Source: Candidatus Stahliibacteriota bacterium (GTDB lineage Bacteria > Hydrothermota > Tepidihabitantia > B3-TA06). From it: 7,277 nt of DNA. Positions 1 through 4,480 of this stretch are shown in pieces. The stretch's first letter is position 1, and each line of letters opens with the position of its first letter. The notes under the pieces were generated by a model. The model was not told the origin of the DNA. It did no database searches and was given only the letters and a program-made list of their open reading frames with translations. A program made the translations under genes and the position numbers. The DNA lies in NCBI GenBank assembly GCA_030592225.1, contig JAUVJT010000109.1:1-7277 (forward strand). Direction: 5' to 3'.

Positions 1-1565
1 AACTTGCCACTCTCCTCACCCGCCCCGGTCGCAATCCGCCAGAAGTACACCCCTTCGCTAATGCTCACGGGATTATACGTAATCTGCCCGGAGCCTGCAA
101 GCTGGCCTGTCTGGTTGTGCACGCCTCTACCGGTAACGTCGTAAAGGTGAAGGGTGTAGGCGGTGGATGATGGCAAGGAGTAGGCGAAGCGGATGGAACC
201 GCTTTGAATCCCTACCGCTGAGATGAAGGGTAAGGTTTCAGGCTGTTCAGCAATTCCAACAGAATCAATCTCAAGTGCAGCCATTGCATTCATTCTTAAA
301 ACTTTTCCCTTATCAATGGTGATGGTGTCGGCGGAATTTATTATCTTGTCCCATACGTCTTGATTGGTCCAATCCGGGTGAACTTCCCAAATTAATGCAG
401 CAAGTCCTGCTACATGTGGAGTAGCCATTGATGTTCCATATGCACCATAACCATCAGCAGTATAACCACCGTTGTTCTTTGTTGTTGGAACATCGACGCT
501 GGGTGTAAAAACATCAACATTAGGTCCGTAATTGGAACCCATACTCTCGTCTTTTATCCAGCGTTCTCCTTGAGAGTTTATTCCGCCAACTGACATCACA
601 TGTTCGTAAGCTGCAGGGTAATGATCAGACGCATCTTTATTCTCATTGCCTGCGCCACCACATGGAAAACACCCAGCATCCCAAGCATAGTTGACTGCAT
701 CTTCAAATAAATCGTAATAATAGTAATCGCCAAAACTCATATTAATTATTTTTATTCCATTATCAGGCGCATAATAAGTAGCGTTTATAATCGCATCCCA
801 CGTTGTGTTTCCGTTATCATCGTAGATTCTTAAAGCACAAATTTTGGAATTCCCCGCAAAACCTACAAACCCCAAACCATTATCAATCTTAGCCCCACCT
901 ATTCCAGAAACAAGAGTGCCATGCCCTAACCCATCATCAATATCTGTATTATTGGCTTTAAAATTATAACTTAGCTCTAAATTGATATTCGGTTGCAAGT
1001 CTTCATGATCCGTATCAATCCCAGAGTCAATATAACCTATCTTGACCCCTTCACCGGTCGAGGCGTTCCAAGCCCAGTTCGCTTTAGTAATCCGCATATT
1101 CCACTGTTGATCATACAAAGGGTCGTTAGGTGTATAGGGCCAGGGAAAGGAATCCGGCATGTTGAACATCTGCGCATCTTCCTGCTCAACAGGCTCAATC
1201 TGAATCACTGAATTTGGTTCAACGTACTGCATCCCTTCCAGGGTCTCCAAGACTCCTACCAGGCTATCGGCAACCTCTTGCTCCACCGTGCCGAATGATA
1301 CAACGTAAGTTCCACGCGTGTAATCCAAAACCTCCTGGGAAGGGTTCGGGTAGTTAATCAACGGCTCGATAGTGAGATTGTGTTCCGCAACGAACGACTG
1401 AAGCGCAGGGATGTTATGTGTCTTGACTATGAACTCCGATAGCGGTTCATTGAACGGACTGGAGAGTCCGTTCTCCACTGTCAGTTTTTCTACATTCTCT
1501 GATGCAAAGGCCGCACCAGTCAGGGCTAATACTGCAATTACTGCGAAAACAAAGACACGTTTCAT
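1..1565 (-). CDS. Secreted S8 (subtilisin-like) serine peptidase with FlgD/type IX-like C-terminal sorting domain; 3' end cut by window
   Basis: 521 residues are visible without a stop; the gene runs off the window edge, probably missing only a few residues. The start at 1565 follows AGGAG (1577-1573) with a 7-base spacer. Residues 1-21 form a signal peptide (basic start, hydrophobic core, AFA before Ser22). Residues about 25-125 look like an I9-type inhibitory propeptide ending in YVEPN (114-118). The catalytic domain spans about 160-425. Its subtilase triad is Asp180 (YIDSG), His215 (GHGTLVSG) and Ser379 (GTSMATPHVAG), with oxyanion Asn307 (GGAGNEN). Residues from about 445 resemble the FlgD-like Ig domain used as a type IX or type IX-like sorting signal (LHLYDVTGRGV, then GVYFWRI). 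It is therefore inferred to be an exported, possibly surface-attached protease; the substrate is unknown. Two oddities: a Cys pair just before the oxyanion motif (GCFPCGG), and a much lower GC content in the catalytic core than in the flanks. Family assignment is secure; export route is inferred. Confidence 0.93.
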   Translation of the reverse strand, partial: MKRVFVFAVIAVLALTGAAFASENVEKLTVENGLSSPFNEPLSEFIVKTHNIPALQSFVAEHNLTIEPLINYPNPSQEVLDYTRGTYVVSFGTVEQEVADSLVGVLETLEGMQYVEPNSVIQIEPVEQEDAQMFNMPDSFPWPYTPNDPLYDQQWNMRITKANWAWNASTGEGVKIGYIDSGIDTDHEDLQPNINLELSYNFKANNTDIDDGLGHGTLVSGIGGAKIDNGLGFVGFAGNSKICALRIYDDNGNTTWDAIINATYYAPDNGIKIINMSFGDYYYYDLFEDAVNYAWDAGCFPCGGAGNENKDASDHYPAAYEHVMSVGGINSQGERWIKDESMGSNYGPNVDVFTPSVDVPTTKNNGGYTADGYGAYGTSMATPHVAGLAALIWEVHPDWTNQDVWDKIINSADTITIDKGKVLRMNAMAALEIDSVGIAEQPETLPFISAVGIQSGSIRFAYSLPSSTAYTLHLYDVTGRGVHNQTGQLAGSGQITYNPVSISEGVYFWRIATGAGEESGK

Positions 1566-1572
1566 TTCATTA

Positions 1573-1577
1573 CTCCT
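1573..1577 (-). promoter_or_regulatory. Ribosome binding site of the S8 peptidase gene
   Basis: AGGAG on the minus strand lies 7 bases before the ATG at 1565 and fixes that start. The ATG at 1570, in another frame, is only two bases from the site and reads just Met-Lys-stop. Confidence 0.8.
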
Positions 1578-1612
1578 GTTGTTTAAGCTCCGTCTTGCGG
1601 AGGGTTTCTCCT

Positions 1613-1691
1613 CCCTCATCCCCAACCCTTCTCCCGGAGGGAGAAGGGAGTAATTTCCCTCTCCCATTGGGAGAGGGATTAAGGGTGAGGG
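1613..1691. repeat. Pair of inverted REP-like palindromic units (REPIN/BIME-like)
   Basis: Two GC-rich hairpins lie side by side between the amidase and peptidase genes. The first has a 10-bp perfect stem (CCCTTCTCCC at 1626-1635 with its complement at 1639-1648) and a 3-base loop. The second also has a 10-bp perfect stem (1656-1665 with 1669-1678) and a 3-base loop. Each hairpin carries an outer arm (CCCTCATCCCC at 1613-1623; TTAAGGGTGAGGG at 1679-1691). The 23-base left unit (1613-1635) matches the reverse complement of 1669-1691 at 18 of 23 positions. The whole is therefore two diverged copies of one unit in inverted orientation, as in REP doublets. In the transcript it could act as a terminator, a processing or stability element, or simply a dispersed repeat. 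No REP-associated transposase is visible here. Confidence 0.75.
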
Positions 1692-1714
1692 AAATCTTCC
1701 AATCTTCTTACCGC

Positions 1715-3121
1715 TCACAGGCTGTTGATGTATTTGCGCACCCCTGAAGCGATGCCCTCGGCTACCTTCTGCCGGTAGGAGGCCTGGCGTATCTTCCCCT
1801 CCTCGGTGGAGTTTGAAAGAAACCCGCCCTCTACCAGCACGGCAGGCATGGAACATCCCTTGAGCACGTAGAACCCGGCCTGGTTGAGTCCACGGTTTTT
1901 GAAGCCTGTTTTGGCCGCCGAGGCGTCCTGAATGAATCCGGCAAGCTCCTCGGATTCACGCTGAAAGCGGTTGGTCAACAGTGTCGCGATTATGTCGTTA
2001 AAGATTGCGTCAGGGTCGTAGGCGTTCTCGCCGATATCGTATTTCAGCGATGCGTTTTCCCGCAGGGCCACGTTCTTGGCGTACTCCAACCGGTGGGAGC
2101 CGAGGAAGTAGGTCTCGAATCCGTTGGGGGACGAGGAGTTGTTGGCGTTGTAGTGGATGCTTATGAACAAATCGGCCTTCTTGGCATTGGCAAACTTGGT
2201 GCGCGACTGCAGGGGAACGTACTTGTCGGTGGTGCGGGTCATGTACACGGTATGGCCTTGCGCTTCCAGAAGCTTCTTAAGACGTTTGGAGGTATCCAGG
2301 GCCACGTCCGCCTCGTGAGTGCCGTATCTCTTGCCTATGGCTCCCGGGGCCTTGCCCCCGTGCCCGGCGTCTATCACTATCACCATTTTCTTGTTTACTG
2401 GTTTTTGAGTGACCACCGGGGTCGTCCCCTTGCTCTTGAAAGAAACCTCCACCCCGTTGGGTACGCCTTTGGAGGTAACCGTTACGTCTTTGGTGAACTT
2501 CAGCTCGATGGTGGTCTTGTTGCTATTGTTGGTAACCGTAGCCGAACTCACCAGACCGGCCAGTTTGATCTCTTTGACGGCAGAACCCACGTCGGCTTTG
2601 ATTTGCACGTTGGTCGTCGATTTCTCGGTGACCTTGAAGGTGACGCCACTGGAAGCCAGTATCTGGATGGTGGTGGGGTCGGTTCCGGACAGGATTATCT
2701 TTTCTATCTTTATCTCTTCGGAGGGGTTGAGATCGGATGGTTCTACACTAAAGATGCGCTTCAGCATCATAACCGGGACGTAGAGGTTTGTCCCGTCCCA
2801 GCCGATAGGCTCGGGCAGATGGATGCCCACCTCGTTGTCAATCACCACGGTGCGGTTGTTGGCGGTAAACACGTAGGTGTGAGAGTTATAAACCAGCACC
2901 CCCTTCTTCTTCTCCGCAACCCAGGCGTGCCTGGACCCGGTTTTCGATGCCACTTCGATCAAAGTGACCGACTCCTTCCCGGCATAAGTGACGGTACTTA
3001 AGGTCTTGCCCGCAAAGGTGACAGTTCCTGCCTGCAGGATAATAATACCAACCAGGATAAGTGCTGACACTCGACGAAGTTTTACGCGCAGCGTGAAATC
3101 TCGAATGATTCTGCAAATCAT
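1715..3121 (-). CDS. Exported N-acetylmuramoyl-L-alanine amidase (AMIN-Amidase_3)
   Basis: This 468-residue zinc amidase should cleave the bond between N-acetylmuramic acid and the stem peptide of peptidoglycan, in the periplasm or at the cell surface. The N-terminus has a basic stretch (residues 1-17), a hydrophobic segment (18-34) and a plausible signal peptidase site after TFA (37). Residues about 72-125 resemble the copper-amine-oxidase N-terminal-like domain found in many envelope proteins. Residues about 138-230 look like an AMIN domain, which targets amidases to wall sites, often the division septum. Amidase_3 fills 246-466. Its expected zinc ligands are His254 (DAGHGG), Glu270 (THEAD) and His323 (SIHYNA), and the catalytic glutamate is Glu431 (VEGGFLSN). 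All are present, so the enzyme is probably active. The ATG is one base past the smpB stop, with GGGGA six bases upstream, so translation is probably coupled to smpB. It resembles the AmiC/AmiB group, but a specific symbol is not justified. Confidence 0.95.
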   Translation of the reverse strand: MICRIIRDFTLRVKLRRVSALILVGIIILQAGTVTFAGKTLSTVTYAGKESVTLIEVASKTGSRHAWVAEKKKGVLVYNSHTYVFTANNRTVVIDNEVGIHLPEPIGWDGTNLYVPVMMLKRIFSVEPSDLNPSEEIKIEKIILSGTDPTTIQILASSGVTFKVTEKSTTNVQIKADVGSAVKEIKLAGLVSSATVTNNSNKTTIELKFTKDVTVTSKGVPNGVEVSFKSKGTTPVVTQKPVNKKMVIVIDAGHGGKAPGAIGKRYGTHEADVALDTSKRLKKLLEAQGHTVYMTRTTDKYVPLQSRTKFANAKKADLFISIHYNANNSSSPNGFETYFLGSHRLEYAKNVALRENASLKYDIGENAYDPDAIFNDIIATLLTNRFQRESEELAGFIQDASAAKTGFKNRGLNQAGFYVLKGCSMPAVLVEGGFLSNSTEEGKIRQASYRQKVAEGIASGVRKYINSL

Positions 3122-3122
3122 A

Positions 3123-3563
3123 TCAGATCCCCATTCGCCTCACTTCGCGATCCATTGCTCGGCGCTTTAATGTATCGCGCTTGTCTATGGTTTTCTTGCC
3201 GCGGCAGATACCTATCAGCAGTTTGGCTATGCCGCGGTCGTTGAAATAGAGTTTCAGCGGCACCAGGGTGTAGCCCCGGCGCTGGGTTTTGCCGAACAGC
3301 TTGCGCAGCTCCTGGCGGTGCATCAGCAGCTTGCGCCTGCGGGCAGGTTCCGGAATGTCTATCGTGGCCTGTTTGTAGGGTACGATGTGCATGCCCACTA
3401 CAAAGGCCTCGCCGTTTTTAATCATGCAGTAGGCCTCGGCCAGCGAGGCCTGGTGGTCGCGCAGCGACTTTACCTCCGAACCCACCAGCACTATCCCTGT
3501 TTCCAGGGTATCCTCGATAAAATAATCGTACCGGGCCCGGCGGTTCTCCGCGATAACGTTCAT
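3123..3563 (-). CDS. smpB: SsrA-binding protein SmpB
   Basis: SmpB binds tmRNA (SsrA) and delivers it to stalled ribosomes for trans-translation. The 146-residue protein matches the family along its length. It has the MNVIAENRRARYDYFI start, GSEVKSLR (28-35) in the OB-like core, the basic HRQELRKLFGK region (82-92), RGYTLVPLKLYF (96-107) and the tail motif GKKTIDKR (122-129). The C-terminal tail, which enters the decoding centre, is intact but short. The start at 3563 is set by homology, because SmpB proteins typically begin within a few residues of this VIAENR motif. No normal ribosome binding site precedes it. The predicted transcription start falls on the start codon, so the mRNA is probably leaderless. 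It is the first gene of an smpB-amidase operon. The tmRNA gene is not in this window. Confidence 0.97.
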   Translation of the reverse strand: MNVIAENRRARYDYFIEDTLETGIVLVGSEVKSLRDHQASLAEAYCMIKNGEAFVVGMHIVPYKQATIDIPEPARRRKLLMHRQELRKLFGKTQRRGYTLVPLKLYFNDRGIAKLLIGICRGKKTIDKRDTLKRRAMDREVRRMGI

Positions 3564-3569
3564 ACGTAA

Positions 3570-3598
3570 AGTGTAACCCCTAAATTGCTGTATGTCAA
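3570..3598 (-). promoter_or_regulatory. Sigma70-type promoter of smpB, predicted leaderless
   Basis: On the minus strand a perfect -35 TTGACA (3598-3593) is followed by a 17-base spacer and a -10 TACACT (3575-3570), which matches TATAAT at 4 of 6 positions. Counting from the -10, +1 falls on 3563, the A of the smpB ATG. The transcript should have little or no 5' leader. The promoter lies just downstream of the terminator at 3671-3699, consistent with a new transcription unit. Confidence 0.75.
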
Positions 3599-3670
3599 TA
3601 CCTACTCTAGTTGTTTAATAGCCATTACCACTTACCCCTACATCATTTCCGGCCTGCAATAGTCCAGGGG

Positions 3671-3699
3671 AAATAAAAAGGCGCGGCCGAAGCCGCGCC
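3671..3699 (-). terminator. Intrinsic terminator with UUCG tetraloop
   Basis: On the minus strand an 8-bp perfect stem (GGCGCGGC at 3699-3692, GCCGCGCC at 3687-3680) is closed by a TTCG loop on a C-G pair, the extra-stable cUUCGg form. It is followed at once by TTTTTATTT (3679-3671). It begins 21 bases after the stop of the 97-aa gene and should end that transcript before the smpB promoter. There is no T-run on the plus strand, so it works in one direction only. Confidence 0.93.
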
Positions 3700-3720
3700 C
3701 AACGTTGAATTAACAAGAAT

Positions 3721-4014
3721 TCAGGAAAGAGAAGCCTGGATCTGCGGCGCACAGTAAGCCTGAGACAGGCGGATAATATGTCCCCCGTACTCCTCGATAA
3801 GCAGCCGTTTCAGTGAGTCACTTACCTGGTAGACGTGAAGCGCTACCACTACCTTTCCGGTCACGGGATCGCGCTTTACGTGCAGTCCCTTGACGTCCGG
3901 GTGATTGAGCACCAGCATGTTGGATCCGAATTCAATAATGGTGTTGCCAAGCAGATTTTCACGTTCAGGCTCCGGTTTCCTCGCAGGGTGGGTTTCATTT
4001 TTATCCGGCTTCAT
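3721..4014 (-). CDS. 97-aa predicted cytoplasmic protein of unknown function
   Basis: I do not recognise this family. The start at 4014 is chosen because AAAGGA (4027-4022) sits 7 bases upstream; a longer reading from 4098 would overlap the preceding gene and has no better site. Residues 1-20 are highly charged and Pro-rich (KPDKNETHPARKPEPERE) and probably disordered. Residues 21-97 look like a compact alpha/beta domain: NTIIEFGSNMLVL, then VTGKVVVALHVYQV (beta), SDSLKRLLIEEYGG (helix) and HIIRLSQAYCAP (beta). There is one Cys (88), and no signal peptide or membrane segment. The strand-helix-strand pattern loosely recalls subtilase propeptide-like folds, but this is only a resemblance. It is the second gene of a two-gene unit, 25 bases after the secreted peptide gene, and shares that gene's sigma54-type promoter and a strong terminator. 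A role linked to the secreted peptide is inferred from position alone. Confidence 0.75.
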   Translation of the reverse strand: MKPDKNETHPARKPEPERENLLGNTIIEFGSNMLVLNHPDVKGLHVKRDPVTGKVVVALHVYQVSDSLKRLLIEEYGGHIIRLSQAYCAPQIQASLS

Positions 4015-4039
4015 ATCCACTTCCTTTCTTGAAAGGTTT

Positions 4040-4252
4040 TTAAGGTATAGGCGGGGGCAAGGGTTGGTCGGGTGGTGGTATAGGGCCGCCGCCCACACCG
4101 GACGTATCGGGTATCGAGTCGGTCACGTAGGCGGGTTCGCCTGTGGGGACGTCAATGGACGGCGAGGTGGCCGCAACCAGCGGCGCCGTCATACCCACGG
4201 CTATCAGAATCAGGGTTCCAATCAGCAGCAGTTTCTTTAAGTTTTTATGCAT
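4040..4252 (-). CDS. 70-aa secreted, Pro-rich, acidic small protein of unknown function
   Basis: The start at 4252 is set by a strong ribosome binding site, AAAGGAGG (4265-4258), five bases upstream. An in-frame ATG at 4270 would place that site inside the gene and has none of its own. Residues 1-7 are basic (MHKNLKK), 8-20 are hydrophobic, and signal peptidase would probably cut near PLVAA (about residue 28). The mature part is then about 42 residues with 13 prolines, five acidic residues, and no Lys, Arg or Cys. It ends in Gly- and Pro-rich stretches (GVGGGPIPPP, then QPLPPPIP). Such a product should be extended and unstructured: a signalling peptide, an envelope-associated peptide, or a ligand for a Pro-binding domain. 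No family is recognised. It is the first gene behind the -24/-12 promoter at 4309-4294 and is followed by the 97-aa gene. Coding is supported by the ribosome site, signal peptide, promoter and operon position, not by homology. Confidence 0.75.
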   Translation of the reverse strand: MHKNLKKLLLIGTLILIAVGMTAPLVAATSPSIDVPTGEPAYVTDSIPDTSGVGGGPIPPPDQPLPPPIP

Positions 4253-4257
4253 TCTGG

Positions 4258-4265
4258 CCTCCTTT
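4258..4265 (-). promoter_or_regulatory. Strong ribosome binding site of the 70-aa secreted peptide gene
   Basis: AAAGGAGG on the minus strand ends five bases before the ATG at 4252. It decides between that start and the in-frame ATG at 4270. Confidence 0.85.
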
Positions 4266-4293
4266 GCCATTTCACATCATTGGTATAGGTATC

Positions 4294-4309
4294 AGCAAAT
4301 TAAGGGCCA
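4294..4309 (-). promoter_or_regulatory. Sigma54 (-24/-12) promoter of the small-protein operon
   Basis: The minus strand reads TGGCCCTTAATTTGCT from 4309 to 4294. Against the sigma54 consensus TGGCACGNNNNTTGCW, the GG and GC pairs have the correct 12-base spacing. The -24 block TGGC and the -12 block TTGCT are intact; only two positions between them differ (A to C and G to T). Taking the C of GC (4295) as -12, transcription would start near 4283, about 31 bases before the ATG at 4252, leaving room for the ribosome site. A sigma54 activator gene ends 171 bases upstream of this site, which strengthens the call. Confidence 0.8.
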
Positions 4310-4331
4310 AGCTTGCAAGTTGTGATTTTGC

Positions 4332-4342
4332 GTTCCTTAAGG
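4332..4342. repeat. Direct repeat copy 1 (GTTCCTTAAGG)
   Basis: This 11-bp sequence recurs exactly at 4437-4447. It contains the 8-bp palindrome CCTTAAGG. It lies between the promoter-proximal dyad (4383-4400) and the -24/-12 promoter. The two copies are 105 bp apart, close to ten helical turns. It could be a protein-binding site; that is not proven. Confidence 0.55.
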
Positions 4343-4382
4343 AGGGGTATTGCCTGCCGCCTGCATTTTTTTGCCCCGAATC

Positions 4383-4400
4383 GTCTCATTTTCGTGACAG
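4383..4400. promoter_or_regulatory. Candidate upstream activator site, promoter-proximal dyad
   Basis: The plus strand reads GTCTCATTTTCGTGACAG. It matches the second site (4461-4478) at 14 of 18 positions and shares the dyad frame GTC-N-C-N6-G-N-GAC. Its centre is about 108 bases before the predicted start at 4283, a typical distance for an enhancer site bound by a sigma54 activator. Binding by the neighbouring regulator is inferred. Confidence 0.5.
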
Positions 4401-4413
4401 TTGTATACGTTTT

Positions 4414-4423
4414 GTTGCGCAAC
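4414..4423. promoter_or_regulatory. Perfect 10-bp palindrome between the two dyads
   Basis: GTTGCGCAAC is a perfect palindrome centred about 135 bases before the predicted sigma54 start. It does not fit the GTC-N-C-N6-G-N-GAC pattern of the dyads on either side, so it may be a site for another protein, or chance. Confidence 0.3.
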
Positions 4424-4436
4424 GTGATTCGACAAA

Positions 4437-4447
4437 GTTCCTTAAGG
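4437..4447. repeat. Direct repeat copy 2 (GTTCCTTAAGG)
   Basis: Exact second copy of the 11-bp sequence at 4332-4342, 105 bp away in the same orientation. It lies 13 bases from the distal dyad (4460-4477). Confidence 0.55.
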
Positions 4448-4459
4448 TGTAAAAGGGGG

Positions 4460-4477
4460 TGTCGCAATATTGTGACA
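4460..4477. promoter_or_regulatory. Candidate upstream activator site, distal dyad
   Basis: The plus strand reads TGTCGCAATATTGTGACA, an 18-bp dyad with 9-bp half sites and one mismatched pair. It begins immediately after the regulator gene (stop at 4483-4481 on the minus strand). It is centred about 185 bases before the predicted start at 4283. The related sequence at 4383-4400 is 77-78 bp away. This is the strongest dyad in the region and the best candidate operator for the adjacent Fis-type regulator; that pairing is inferred from position. Confidence 0.6.
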
Positions 4478-4480
4478 GGT

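Noticed and set aside
1562..1570. Two-codon upstream reading frame (ATGAAATGA) overlapping the peptidase start
   Set aside because: It is only two bases from the ribosome site, too close for use; probably chance.
1588..1602. Short hairpin CTCCG/CGGAG before the peptidase gene
   Set aside because: The stem is only 5 bp and no T-run follows on the minus strand, so it is not a convincing terminator or attenuator.
1411..1747. Plus-strand open frames over the peptidase start and intergenic repeat
   Set aside because: They run antisense across the signal peptide and the REP-like repeat, and their translations show no domain.
2093..3001. A 302-codon open frame on the plus strand
   Set aside because: It is fully antisense to the well-supported amidase gene, its translation is low-complexity and rich in Gly/Val/His with no motif, and it has no ribosome site that I can see.
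4096..4098. Upstream ATG for the 97-aa protein
   Set aside because: The extension overlaps the secreted peptide gene; the ATG at 4014 has AAAGGA at good spacing.
4268..4270. Upstream in-frame ATG for the secreted peptide
   Set aside because: It would place the strong AAAGGAGG inside the gene and has no ribosome site of its own; the ATG at 4252 also gives a better signal peptide.
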